A DNA stretch of 64,000 nt from Dactylis glomerata (GCA_007115705.1 QXEO01002103.1:575113-639112), one strand, 5' to 3'. Shown: positions 45,001-57,035, numbered from the stretch's first letter. A program made the numbers and translations. Notes: generated by a model from the sequence alone, not told the origin.

Positions 45001-45510
45001 ATATTCTCTATTGATCGCCTCATGATCATTCTTCCATGATAACTCCAAAAGTGCTTCATTATTCGACACAAACAAACACCTTATTATTCACCGCCTCTTT
45101 TATACTCTGAATACAAGATTTTAATATGTACATTTTATTAGGTTGGGATCATACATACAATATCTTCTTTTACCGATTGTCTTATACCTATTTCTTTGAT
45201 CACCTCATGCTATATTTTATTGATCGCGTCGCTGTCACCCTATGGCCTTACTCTACTATTTGTTGCCTCTTCAATTTATTGTCTCACGATCATCCTAAGG
45301 GAATACTACTGCATTTTTTATAACGACTTCGCACAAAAAAATATTATTATTCGCCGCCTCTTTAATATGGGAAATTACTACATTCCTTTAATGATTCTCA
45401 CAGTCACATTAATCTACCTATATCTTCTTTTATTGATTACCTCATATATGTTTTATTGATAAGAAATTAGCTAACACGGGCGTAGCGTGTCGCCGCGCCA
45501 ATCTTACTAG
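42067..45510. other. Helitron-like interior with GC-rich gene-like pieces
   Basis: 42067-42250 and 43930-44540 are GC-rich, with proline- and arginine-coding bias on both strands, but no domain. The rest is AT-rich. No intact gene is supported. If the Helitron call is right, these are candidates for captured host gene fragments. Confidence 0.35.
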
Positions 45511-45633
45511 TTCCATAGTACATAACCCACGGATTCTCCATATCTAAGACAGCACGGAGACAACCGAGTTAAAGTTAGAGCAACAGTTTTAGACAATCTC
45601 TCCCCAAGAGACTGTTCCAAAATTTGAAACAGT

Positions 45634-46200
45634 CTTTTTTTTTTAAACGGAGGCAAAAGCTTTCTCTTGTCATTAATAAAAAAGGGTTTGTAAAAACAAG
45701 GTTTTGGCATAAAGCCGATACAACAAAGCCTACCCTCGCGGCATAAAAAAGTGAAGGCTTTTGCCCCGACAGACCCCCAAAGGATTGCCTCTCGCTTAAT
45801 CTTACAAATGAAATCCCATAAGAAGAAGACACTCCTAAAAACTCTAGCATTCCGCTTGTTCCAAATAAAGTTCCCAACGGACCAGCGTGAGGAGGGAGAC
45901 AAGCGCCTTGCGACACTGCCCCTGAAGATTCCCCACCACGCTCCACCAATCTTGCACCATGGCTAAGAGATGCCAATCCTCGATTCTGAGCTCCTGCGGC
46001 CCCAACCCCAACTATGCCCTGGCGACCTGACTATTGTCCATATCTGCTTAGCATAGCGGCGCTCGAAGAGGATGTGAGCTGTCGGTTTGGGCTTCCGCTT
46101 GCATAGTTGACAAAGGCCATAATTTAGCCACCACGGCATTGAAGCCTATCCGCTATTCAGACTCTATTTTGCAAGATCAACTATACAGGTATTTTGCATT
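45634..46200 (-). mobile_element. LINE 3' end (RT zinc-binding domain remnant)
   Basis: On the minus strand about 46140 downward reads CQLCKRKPKPTAHILFERR..AKQIW, which fits the C-x2-C...H zinc-binding module found at the C-terminus of plant LINE reverse transcriptases (zf-RVT). FIWNKRNARVF and a 3' tail (GTCGG.., AAGCTTTTGCCTCCGTTT) then end in an A-run (T-run at 45634-45643 on the + strand). The reading frame is broken. The 5' part is absent, as usual for LINEs. Confidence 0.6.
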
Positions 46201-46675
46201 TGTAAGGTGTCCAGTTACCCCCAAACAACCGGATTCATGTTGGTGACCGCCACCTCGTCGAATTGGGCATGATATGCCAACTTGGCGACCTCATGTACCA
46301 AGGCTGCCCAAGATATTTCATCTAGAAATTTTAAACAATCATTGCAACATACAGGATAACTGCCTTGTTTCCAATCCTAAGAAGAAGCGAATACTCAATT
46401 AACTAACGAGAATCATACGAAAATTGTTTAAAAAAAACCACAAGCCAGTACAACACCTAACACAAGCAACTTCCCGACGGACTATGCAAAACCAAAAAAA
46501 CTCTCAACCTACTAGCATCACTGGCGTGCAAAATTGCAAGCACCAAAAAATGGATATGGGTCATAATTGAACAATGCCCTCCAAACAATTTGAGAAAGAT
46601 ACGTACTTGTACTCCACAAACACACGACACTCGCAAGGGGGTGATTCTAACCAAAGATAACCTTGCAAGACGGAA
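46201..46675. other. Intergenic, no gene seen
   Basis: AT-rich spacer between the LINE remnant and the CACTA element. It may include more LINE sequence but no motif is readable. Confidence 0.3.
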
Positions 46676-47109
46676 CACTAGTGGGGACAGGGCCTTTAGT
46701 CCCGGCTTGTAAGGGCCTTTAGTCCCAGTTTGCCAATCGGGACTTCAGAGGCGGGACTAAAGGCTAAACCTTTAGTCCTGGCCCTGTTACGAGCCGGGAC
46801 TAGAGGGCCTCCACGTGGGCGCCTCGGAGAGCCCTCAGGGACAGGCCCTTTAGTCCCGGTTTGTAACACCGTCCGGGACTAAAGAGCCTCTACAGATTTT
46901 GTTTTGTTTTAGGGTTTTAGGGTTTAGGTGTTCGGGGGAATTATTTTTGTTGTATTTTATTTTATTTCTTTCTTCATTTTAAAAACACTTTTCATATAAT
47001 TCTACGCATACATGTTAGTGCATATATATGTAAGATAACTTATCTTATGATCGAGTATATATATACAATTATATGGAGATCATAATTACTGGGACTAGAG
47101 TCCGTCTAT

Positions 47110-48060
47110 TCGATTACATGGACCAACATTAGTAATGCCCCCTAGCTACACTAAATCTTCCTTTATCATCTACAACTTCTGTCCTCAAAAAGGCCGCTAG
47201 CTCCTCTGCAACAGCGATCGCGCGTTGCTCTGGTAGGTACTTCTCCCGCATGGCCGTGAACTATATAAGAAAATGAGATCAATATGAATGTCAATCATGA
47301 TAACAAAGAATAATGGGTAAAAATAGAGGTGTGAATGTGTATTGCTTACGTCATATCTGTAATCCTTGTGCTCAGAGGTAAACGTGCGAATGAACTCGCA
47401 AACGTAATATCCACATAGATGCGTCCCCTGTGGCTGCTGGTCGCACTTTACGAGAATAGAATATAATCAAAATAATAATCTAGCATCATAAATGTATTGA
47501 AAATAGAAGTATCTTGTACTACTTACCTGAACCGCTCTAAAGGTCAGCTTCTCATGAGAGATACCGTCAGTCACGCACTTGAACCGCTTCCAAACCCTGC
47601 CCGACAAGGAAAATGATTTGCTAAGTTTTTCATTACTTGATATCTCAGAAAATCATCGAAAGAGACCGATATAGCGCAAGAATGATTGAAATTACCCTTG
47701 GAGCATGTCCTGCAGGCTTTGGAACTGTTCCATGTTTCTCGATAATGGGTCGAAGACATCAACTCTTCCCTTATCAATTTGAATGTCCAACATAATCCAG
47801 TGGTAGCTGCACATATATATATGTCAGTAACTTATCAATTACACTTATAAGTGAATGGACACAACAGAGTAAGACCCTCACTTAAAGTTATATGGAAACA
47901 GTATGTGGTCACAGAAATTTTGATCCGTTAGAAACCTTAGAAGGTTTTCCTCCGTCTCCTTGGGTTTATCAGTTAGCGTCTTTATATGTATTTTATCTGG
48001 GTCAATAAACCCAATATTTATGATGTTCCTACTTTTACAGACCGGATCTTCATTCTGTAT
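47110..48060 (-). pseudogene. Ulp1-like (C48) protease region of the CACTA element
   Basis: In several exons on the minus strand the region encodes GFIDPDKIHIKTL, then YHWIMLDIQIDKGRVDVFDPL (catalytic His and Asp context), WKRFKCVTDGISHEKL and THLCGYYVCEFIRTFTSEHKD (catalytic Cys context), then an end near AVAEELAAFLRTEVV. Exon borders such as GCAG|CTACCAC near 47808 and GAC|GTAAGC near 47350 fit. Many plant CACTA elements carry such a SUMO-protease-like second gene. Whether this copy is intact was not established, and the upstream exons are unclear. Confidence 0.6.
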
Positions 48061-48472
48061 AATAGAGTACAAAAGTTAGAATTGAACAAGTTATATGTAG
48101 ACAATAAATTGAAATAACTGAACAAGTTATATGTAGACAACGGATTGAAAAACTTACAGACAATAGCAACTCATAAGAGATTTGTCGAGGGCGTCGCAAT
48201 TGTACATCTGAAAGAGTTCGTCAAAGTCGACATGGATCTCTTCGGGACGGCCGTAGTACTCCCGTGGGACACGCGCCACGATCATTATTCTCCCATTCTT
48301 TGCTTCATTCATATACTATGTATGCAAGTAACGCATATTTGTTGGGAGATCTTCCAACCTTTCTTTGCTGACCAAAGGCCCTCCCATGACAAATTTAGGC
48401 TTAGGGGCTACAACAGCCTTGGGAAACCTCTCGTCTTGGGAAGCCAGAACTTCTTCAACACTCATACCCCAT

Positions 48473-51336
48473 TCATCCGCCCACTTCTGTGCTATTTCCA
48501 ATTTTTCCCCTGCACCAGAGAGGGAACATTCTCGGATAACACCCTGAGGGGTGGGATCGATTGTTTGGCCTGTTGTCCAAGTTGAGGAACGTCTGATCTT
48601 TTTTTGCTTGTACTTGTACTTGATTTGCTCCCACTTGCACTTGCACGTGATCTGCTTTTTTCCCTTCCTTCTGCAATGTGCGTAGATAGTCATCAGGCTT
48701 CCCCGGGTTTTCGGAGCATAGAATATTCTTGTGTCTCTCGATATACGGAGCCACCACGGTGGAATTGTGTAGAACTGTGTAGTGTGCTTGAGTGAATGAA
48801 TGCCCGTCCATACATACTTTTGCTTTCCTTCCTAGTGTGCCTTTTCCTGTCAGCCTACCCTCATACCGAGATTCAGGAACACCAATCGGCTTAAGGTCAG
48901 GAAGAAAGTCTACACAAAACTCAATGACCTCCTCTATTCCATAGCCCATGTAGATGCTTCCTCCTGGCCTAGCACGGTTACGAATATATTTCTTTAAGAC
49001 TCCCATGAACCTCTCGAAGGGGAACATATTGTGTAGAAACACAGGACCGAGAATTCTAATCTCTTCGACTAGGTGAACTAGGAGGTGTGTCATTATATTG
49101 AAGAAGGATGGCGGGAGCAACAACTCGAAGCTGACCAGACATTGGACCACATCAATCTGTAACCCTGATAGACTTTCTCGATCGATTACCTTTTGAGAAA
49201 TTGCATTGAGGAATGCACATACCTTCACAATTGCCAGGCGAATATTTTTTGGTAGAATTCCCCTCAATACAACCAGAAGCAATTGCGTCATAAGTACGTG
49301 GCAGTCATGAGACTTTAGGTTTTGAATTTTTTATCTTTCATATTTACGATTCCCTTTATATTCGACGAGAAGCCAGTCGGGACCTTGATACTGAAAAGGA
49401 CTTCAAAGAAGATTTCTTTCTCTTCCTTGGTAAGAGCGTAGCTGGCACGCCCTTGAAACTGCCCTGGATGCATGCCGTCTCATCCTTTATGACATTCCTG
49501 GTCCTCCCGTGCTTCCGGTGTATCTTTTGACTTCCCATACAAGCCCAGGAAGCCTAGAATATTTACGCAGAGATTCTTCGTCAGGTGCATCACGTCGATT
49601 GCAGAGCGGACCTCATGGACTTTTCAATAGGGTAGCTCCCAAAATATAGATTTCTTCTTTCACATGGGTGCGCGCTTATCAGGGCCGTTAGGAACAGGTT
49701 GGCTGCCAGGACCCTTTCCAAAGATTACTTTTAAATCTTTGACTATATCAAATACTTCAGTACCAGTACGGGTGACAGGCTTCCCTCGGGTTTTTGCCTT
49801 GCCATTGAAATGCTTGCCTTTTTCCTTTAAGGGATGCTTGGGCGGAAGAAAACGACGATTGTACGGGTACACATTCTTCCTACATTTGTCTAGATATATA
49901 CTTTCTGTCTGATCCAAACAGTGCGTGCATGCATTGTATCCCTTGTTTGACTGTCCTAAAATGTTACTAAGAGCAGGCCAATCATTGATGGTTACGAAAA
50001 GCAACGCTCGAAGGTCAAATTCCTCTTGTTTGTGCTCGTCCCACACACGTACACCTGGTTCGGCCCACAGCTGTAAAAGTTCATCAACTAATGGCCTTAG
50101 GTACACATCAATGTCGTTGCCGGGTTGCTTTGGACCTTGGATAAGCACTGGCATAATAATGAACTTCCGCTTCATGCACAACAAAGGAGGAAGGTTGTAG
50201 ATACATAGAGTAACGGGCCAGGTGCTGTGACTGCAACTCTGCTCCCCAAAAGGATTCATGCCATCTGTACTTAGACCAAACCATAAGTTCCTTGCGTCAT
50301 CTGCAAATCTCGGGAACTCTCTCTCGATTTTTCTCCACTGCCGACCATCAGCGGGGTGCCTCAACTTGTCATCTTTTATACGATCTTCCATGTGCCATCG
50401 CAACAACTTTGCATGCTCTTTATTTCTGAACAGACGTTTTAACCGTGGTATTATAGGAGCATACCACATCACCTTAGCAGGAACCCTCTTCCTGGGTGGC
50501 TCGCCCTCAATATCACCAGGGTCATCTTTTCTGATCTTATACCACAATGCAGTGCATACCGGGCATTTATCCATATTCTCATAGTTCTCACCGCGGTAGA
50601 GGATCCACTCATTAGGGCATGCATGTATCTTCTGCACGTCTAATCCTAGAGGGCAGACAAGCTTCTTTGCTTCGTACGTGCTGGCGGGCAATTCGTTCTT
50701 TCTTGGAAGCATCTTCTTCATCAGTACCAGCAACTTTTCAACTGACGAGTCAGTCACACCGGTCTCTGCCTTCCACTTCAGCAATTCCAGTGTGCTACCC
50801 AGCTTCTTCTGGCCATCTTCACAAGTTGGGTACAACAATTTATTGTTGTCCTGTAACATCTGCTCGAACTGCAACCTCTCCTTTTCTGTGTCGCAGCCTC
50901 GCCGTGCATCAGAAATGACCCGACCAAGATCATCAGCGGGCTCATCTGGTGCCCTTTCTTCACCCTGATCTTCTTCTTCATTGTCTTCCATTGCGGTATC
51001 AGCATACTCAGGGAACATAGATCGGTAGTTGTCATCATCGTTCTCTTCTTCATCATCGTCTTTCATCATAACCCCTCTTTCTCCGTGCTTGGTCCAAACA
51101 TTATAGCCAGGCATAAAACCGGACCAAAGCAGGTGGCTCTGAATGACTCTTGAGGAAGTGTGATCCTTCTCATTCCGACATTCAACACATGGACAAAACA
51201 TAAAGCCACCACCATGCTTGTTCGCCTCGGCCGCATCTCGAAAAGAATGCACGCCTTCTCTGTAAGCGGCTGTGCGTCGATCACCGTACATCCATGGATG
51301 GCTCATCTGCGTCATACACCAGTATATCAAACGCAA
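48473..51336 (-). pseudogene. CACTA transposase (TNP2 type), broken
   Basis: 51336-49660 is open for 558 codons. The transposase-associated N-terminal zinc module (FCPCVECRNEK ... HLLWSGFMPGY) is followed by an acidic linker. The TNP2 core (Transposase_21) follows, with CPVCTALWYK, RLKRLFRNKEHAKLLRWH, LWFGLSTDGMNPFGEQS, LCMKRKFIIMPVLIQGPKQP and FDLRALLFVTINDWPAL. The conserved continuation is interrupted by TGA where Trp is expected at two sites (near 49659 and 49626) and where Arg is expected (near 49485), then a frameshift near 49320. 49291-48473 encodes the DUF4218-like C-terminal part (HLLVHLVEEIRILGPVF..MFPFERFMGVLKKYIRN). All three stops are C-to-T type changes. Confidence 0.85.
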
Positions 51337-51619
51337 TCACAATCCTAAAAATTAGTACCGCACGGTCTAAACGAGGAAATATAGTTGCTAACCTTTTAGA
51401 ACAAGTGGAAATAAAGAGGAAGAGGCTTAAGCGTGGCTCGGGCACCTCATATCGTAGTTGTGTTCGGTGAACTTAAGTGGCATCGCTCTAACACACATTT
51501 CAACAAACACCTCTAGTGCATAGGAATAAAATATAAAACTAGCACAAACCCACACTCCTCCATCCAAGAAAAATACAAGGGAGAGGGGAGAGGGGCTGCG
51601 GCCATATATATAGGCAGAA

Positions 51620-51735
51620 GCCTTTAGTCCCGGTTTGAGACACAAACCGGAACTAAAGGGGGCGAACATGCGAGCCGCCCACCGCATAGCCCTTTAGTCC
51701 CGGTTTGTGTCTCAAACCGGGACTAAAGGCTTGTA
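51620..51735. repeat. CACTA subterminal hairpins
   Basis: Two adjacent short hairpins have arms CCTTTAGTCCCGGTTTG and CAAACCGGGACTAAAGG with loops of only 4-6 bases (51621-51659 and 51691-51729). They are part of the subterminal repeat array. In transcripts such arms could be processed to small RNAs. Confidence 0.75.
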
Positions 51736-51865
51736 ACGGACCGGGACTGTAGGCTGTCGTGTAGGTGGTCAAATTTGGGGCGACGTGGCCAGGCCTTTAG
51801 TCCCGGCCCAGATAACGGCCGGGACTAAAGGGTCCTGACCAAAGGCCCGTTTTCCACTAGTGGAA

Positions 51866-52089
51866 CTGGAATGAAAGTAAAACTTGTGTTTTTTATCATC
51901 AAAATAAAATAATAAAACACTTATTCTTCCAATGTCGGTTCGCAAGATCTATATGGTCAGTCATCCAAGTAGCTTCGATCTTATTTCTGCCACGCAGCAT
52001 TACCAACATTTTTGGGAATTGACTTAACGAAATAAATAATAGGTTCAAAAAGCATATTAGGGTGGGAGCGATTGCCTTTATTTGATCAC
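51866..52089. other. Intergenic
   Basis: AT-rich spacer without supported features. Confidence 0.3.
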
Positions 52090-52455
52090 TTTGGCTACGC
52101 AGAAATGATAAAGTGTTTAACAACAAAAACTCTTCTATTTTGCAGGTTATCTATCGGGGTACAAGTACTCTTCGTTTATGGTCCTCTCTTTAGAGGGTGG
52201 ATGATTGCAACCTCTTTACGAGGTCTGTTCTCGATTGGAGACTACGGCGAGAGATACTTTTTCTCAACATGGGTGGCCGCATAGTCTTCGTATCGGTTTC
52301 TCAGTTTAGGCGAGATTACAATTGCTCATGATGATATGTAATTTTGCCTTTCTTATGTTTGTCAGACTTGAATGTTGGCTGGGTGCATCTTAGTTATACA
52401 GAGGCTGAATATATGCTTAAAACTCTTTAAATAATAAAACGTTCTTTATCGAAAA
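52090..52455 (+). mobile_element. Probable LINE 3' end
   Basis: The last part of a LINE-like 3' region is recognisable by GGTACAAGTACTCTTCGTTT-type text. It ends with repeats of TAAATAATAAAACG and CTTTATCGAAAAAA, the usual 3' terminus of grass LINEs. It has no intact coding region. Confidence 0.4.
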
Positions 52456-54799
52456 AACGATCCAGATCACTCTACAGGTAGGAATATAAAAGTTGAAAGT
52501 GCACATTGTAGTTTATTCTCCTTCACGAATGAGATGGAGCGATCACGAGAAACGGATCATTTGGGGCACGCAGCATAAGAATATTTGTCATATCGACCCC
52601 TACCTTTTCGGTACCGTGATAAGCTTAACAAATATACCAGGTCCGTGCTCCTTCTTTTCTAATCACGGCAAAGTCGCCGGTTAATTAATCAACCTCGTGC
52701 TCTCTATGTACTACTTGTGGGTACGTCCTCGGGCATGTGCCTATGTACGGGAGGAGCTTTTCTCACGAGCTCCCTCTGAAAGAGGCCATTGATGGGATCT
52801 AGGATTTTGTTAGCTTTAATTTTCATGAGATGGATGCTTTCGTTTTAGTGAAGAGAAAAAGGGCGTTTCCCAATGAGTGCATACTTTTGGCTCCTCGACT
52901 CCGCCTACTCCAAAAATTTCAAAGGTTCGAAACTCATGTCTTAAAGCTTTGAAAATCATGTAGAAAAACATATTTTATAGGTGTAATGCACATCTATATA
53001 TATGTACATGCGTTTTTATTTCTACAAACACTGAAATGTGTCTTGTTTAAAATCGTGATCGATAATATGCAACGGTACGGGGCCAAAGCATCCACTTGAA
53101 AGCAGAACTCATGAAGTAGGCAACAATAAGTTTGCTTTCCAGCCAAACGCTCCCGCTAAAGAAAATAGAGGCGGCGGCTAGGATGGAAACCCTAGTAGGC
53201 GGTGGCTAGGGTGGAAACCGTAGCAACCGCCATTATCTGCCTCGTCCTTGCCGTCTACATCAAAAATGGATGGCTCCCCGCCTCCTCTGCTTGCCGCTCA
53301 TGTGGCAGGAGGGGTGGGGACCTTAGACATGCGCTCGGCATTGTAGAAGGGTCCCTAAAGTTAGAGTTTGGTCAACCGATATCGTCGTTATGGTGGCTAT
53401 ACATGGCAGCGTTGTGCGGGACAAGAATAAAGTATACCCGCCTCCTCGTCCACCTCATCGGTGACGATCTTGTCGGTGGCGTTAAGGAGGACGGCTGGTT
53501 GCCGCTTCCACTGAGTGGTGGATCTTTTCCAGTTCTGCGTGTGTTAAAGGTTTGGTGTTAGAAGTGTTGGGTCGATTGAAGGGTTTAATGGCGACAACTT
53601 CGACTCTAGGGCGCTGGGCCTTATGGGTACGTGCACGAAGACTTTTCGGACTATCATCAACAACGTCAGGCCGACTCTGGTAAAGCAGCGACAACGGCTC
53701 GCTCTGGCGACAATAGTGGTCGTTAGGTGGTCCAAAGACCTTAAAGTAGTTTTTATGTTTGGGATGCTTTTGTATTTCTTACGAACTCATGGAATAGATT
53801 CGGATCTTTCCCCCAAAAAAGATGTGGACAACAATACAAGAACCATAAAAAGATGAGGAAAAAACACTTCCCCATCTCACTAATCTATGAGGATTTCTAA
53901 GATAAGACCATTGTACAAGTCCTAAATTCTTTTTGTGGGTTGGTATGTTTTATCTTTTTTATTGAAAGCTACACACCACCAAACATATCCATGAAAATTC
54001 ATTAAATTTGCTTTCTTAAACAAGCCTAGAACAGAGAAATTATCCTGATAAATCCATGACTCCCACAGTTTTTTTTGTCGAAGCACATACAAACATTGGT
54101 GTAACTGTGATTCTCTAAAAAATGAAGAAGCGTAAATGATAAAAGGAGCTTGTATTAAACTACAAACTTGACATTTCTGGAATTTTTTCAAACGAAAAGT
54201 GGAGAAATAACATAGGATTAAGAAATAATTTACGAGCACTATTAGCCATTTGGTTCAAAGGAATTGAGCCAAGGAAAAAAGAGAGGAAATTTTGGTTTGA
54301 TCTCAGTTCGGAACAAAGAAGACATAATTTTACAATCCGCTTGGACCTCCTATTGAAGTTGCTACACACGGAGAACGAGACTGATATATCACTGGCATAA
54401 TACCCATTGTAATTATAGTTTCTCATGTCGTTTGACTTTGATTTCACCATGTTTACTAGAAATCATTTGTTTTTTCTATTTCTATGAACCATACAATCAA
54501 GTTAAAAAAAATTATTGTATAACTTTATATACGTGTTCAGATTCTTCTTCTTTTTAAACAGGATAGGGGTCTAGAAGACCCCAAAATTACCATTAATTAA
54601 GCAAACATGTGGCGGATACAATATGCAGAAACAGCCTTTGCAGTTATAGCCCTAGGAAATCTCCTAGAGATACGTTTTAGAAGCCTTCGAAACAAACAGG
54701 GCCTCAGCTAGGAAAGTAGTTGGCGAGAAAATGCTAGTACTACCTTAACACACGCATGTCACAATTAAGTCAGAAGTGATCAAGAATATTCCAGTCGAG
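52456..54799. other. Intergenic, no gene recognised
   Basis: A GC-richer block at 53170-53740 has an open frame (53202-53561) without any recognisable domain. It ends near an A-run (CCCCCAAAAAAGATG at 53810), as a retroposed sequence might. The rest is AT-rich with nothing supportable. Confidence 0.3.
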
Positions 54800-55057
54800 T
54801 TACCCACGAGAAAGCGAGGTATCCACATATATATAGGTTAACGCACACACCTTCACGGGTCCATACCGCGGAAAACAATTCAACCAACCGAGTTCCATCA
54901 GATCCATTGGCACGAACGTAGAGTTTCCCTTCTTTCTCAAGGAAAGAAACGGGACAAACCGACCTTCTTGTCTGTGGAAAAGGTCTGGATCGTCCGATAT
55001 GTAAACACCTGCAAGCCCTGCTGTCTCACCTGGCTCGCTCTCGCTGATGCCCATCAA
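54800..55057 (-). other. Exon-like open segment of unknown identity
   Basis: 86 codons on the minus strand have good protein-like composition (GVYISDDPDLFHRQEGRF, FVPMDLMELGWLNCFPRYG). A plausible acceptor (CTTGCAG|GTGTTTACATATC) lies near 55015. It could be one exon of a degenerate or captured gene. I do not recognise the family and see no companion exons. Confidence 0.3.
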
Positions 55058-56962
55058 TTCAGCATACTACAATTTCTCGGTAACTCTCCAGTCTTCCACA
55101 GAGGTTAGCATAAATATGAAGATCGCGTACGTAGTAGTAGATCAGGCCGGGCACGCACGCATAATTGTGTAGCTAGCGTGATGATTCGTGCGGTGGCGCT
55201 TTATGAAGACCATGTGTGTCCATAAAAGTGCAGGACCCCCCATCTACATCTACATCATCTGCTCGTGAACATGTCATGCGTGATGCATGCCGTCCATCGC
55301 TCGCATGATCGATGTCCTTGTAACCCAAAAGCGGTGCGCTTTCCCGGTTCCGATCGATCGTCTGAGTTTGTTTAGAGAAAAGCTCCGATCGACAAAAACC
55401 AGCAAGCGTCAAAACGCAACGGAACGCATGCGCCGCTGGGACATATGGGCCCCGCCCGGCGATCCGAACAAGAGGACCCATTTCTGTAGATCCGTCGAAT
55501 GGGCCCGGGCCCGCGAAACCTAAAAGGAGCAGGACTGCATTGCAGCTGCAGCTGATAGTACAAACGCATCTTTCTTCCAAAAGAAAAACATACTACTCCA
55601 GCTGCAGCTAGATAAATGTTCGTTCAACTTAAATAATTTGCCAAAACGCTCTATCGAGTTAGTATAATATGTTCGTTGAACTTAAATAATTTGCTACTCT
55701 AGCTAGATAAATTCGATGATTTGCTACTACTCTAGCGACTATAGCTCTAGGTTTTACTGTTCTGCTATATGATTATGCTAGTATTAAATTCAATATTAGT
55801 AGCAAATTTTTCTTTTAACTAAAATATTAAATTATTGACATGTCACTTCTATTAGCAGTAGCGTATCAAATAGGCACGCCACCGGTATATATATGTGACT
55901 AGTGGCATATGTTCCACACACTACTAGTAAGAGAGACTAGTGCGGCTATATTATTGTCATGACAATTTCGTCACGCTACTAATGGTCTATTTTGCACTAC
56001 ACTGCCAAAGTTAGTATAAGTTTAATTAGATTTAACTAAATTGTTAGATTGTAGTGTATTTAGTTAGTCTAGTTGACTTAGAGTTAGTTATAGTGTGTAG
56101 TTGATTTTGATGTAGTAGGCTTAGACAGTTAGACTTAGAGTCCTGACAAATTGTTCTTAGATGATTTAGTGGATTTATTGTAGTGTAAAGATGTGTTGCG
56201 TAGACGTTTTTATAGGTATTCTGCACAAGTGCGACATGTGTTTTAAGTTTTAACTGTTTACACACAATGAACCGAAGCAGCATACACATCGTTATGATCT
56301 GGATTCGCTGGACCATTCGCGGTTTCCCAACAAGCAAGCCGCCAGCCTACATTGGGTCGATGTGGACGGGCATGCAGCTGATTGACGAGAGCCTTCTACC
56401 TGTCATGTTCCTCTGCGGCCCCTCCCCCCTTGGAGCTTGGACAGATCGACCGATCCATTCATGAGATATTCATGACCTCGCCATGCCTGTATACACGGAA
56501 GATCGATCTCGAACTTGGATCTGCTTGATCGATCGATGTTGGGTGACATGCATCTGGTTGAGCGGTCTGCGTCGGCCGCCTCCCGGTCTGTACTGGTCCT
56601 GCTCCTGCCCATGTTGTAGCTGGAACAGCGAAACATTGCAGAGGTGGGCATGCATGCTCTGTTGAGTTATTAATGAACCCAGATAGATGCAGTGCACGGG
56701 CTGCATTCGTCGATTAAGAACAACTATACGACGATGATTGTTTATGGCAGTCTTTTTCACTGAAACTGAAATTGCGTCGATTAAATCAGATCCAAGCTAG
56801 CTAGTATATCGATCGATTGCAAATCAACATGCTAGCTAGCTTCTAGTACTATTGGGTAGCCTCGAAGTTACATGCAGAAATGCAGATGCTAGCAAAGTGC
56901 GGCAGTGTGGTTGCGACGAATATACCTAATATATACAGTGTAGTTCTAAATTACGCGTGGAA
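55058..56962. other. Intergenic, no gene recognised
   Basis: Open frames at 55173-55580 (-) and 56403-56760 (-) overlap on both strands and show no domains. TA-rich tracts separate them. The last bases are the 5' flank of the tRNA gene. Confidence 0.35.
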
Positions 56963-57035
56963 GGGGATGTAGCTCAGATGGTAGAGCGCTCGCTTAGCAT
57001 GCGAGAGGCACGGGGATCGATACCCCGCATCTCCA
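56963..57035 (+). tRNA. tRNA-Ala (anticodon AGC)
   Basis: The 73-nt cloverleaf has acceptor stem GGGGATG/CATCTCC (one G-U pair), D arm GCTC..GAGC, anticodon arm CTCGC-TTAGCAT-GCGAG with AGC at 56996-56998, and T arm CGGGG-ATCGATA-CCCCG. The discriminator is A. G3 pairs with U70, the identity element for alanyl-tRNA synthetase. There is no intron and no encoded CCA, as for nuclear genes. The internal A box (TAGCTCAGATGGTAGAGC) and B box (GGGATCGATACC) are present, and a T-rich pol III terminator follows (TTCTTTTCTTTTTC from 57036). It looks functional. Confidence 0.95.

Larger units (their letters stand above)
33952..45510 (+). mobile_element. Helitron-like element (candidate) carrying a nested LTR retrotransposon
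   Basis: TCTATCCTATATAAAAG starts directly after an A at 33951. A GC-rich hairpin-prone stretch (CACGGGCGTAGCGTGTCGCC) followed by CTTACTAG lies before a T at 45511. These are Helitron-type 5' TC and 3' CTAG ends with an A/T insertion site. Removing the nested element at 34303-42061 leaves about 3.8 kb, GC-rich in parts (34140-34300, 42067-42250, 43930-44540), as if pieces of host genes had been captured. No Rep/helicase is present. End pairing is an inference. Confidence 0.35.
46676..51862 (-). mobile_element. CACTA (En/Spm) transposon, 5187 bp, TSD GAA
   Basis: The left end CACTAGTGGGGACAGGGCC and the right end (complement CACTAGTGGAAAACGGGCC) are terminal inverted repeats starting CACTA. 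The 3-bp target duplication GAA is exact (46673-46675, 51863-51865). Both subterminal regions carry many copies of CCTTTAGTCCCGG in both orientations, the expected transposase-binding repeats. The element carries a TNP2-type transposase and a Ulp1-type protease region, both on the minus strand and both damaged, so this copy is defective but structurally complete. Confidence 0.93.

Noticed and set aside
48145..48585. + strand 146-codon frame inside the CACTA element
   Set aside because: It lies opposite the C-terminal transposase region and lacks any domain.
56963..57035. Mitochondrial or chloroplast origin of the tRNA
   Set aside because: The tRNA-Ala(AGC) with intact A and B boxes and no intron matches nuclear pol III genes; plastid tRNA-Ala is UGC with a long intron.
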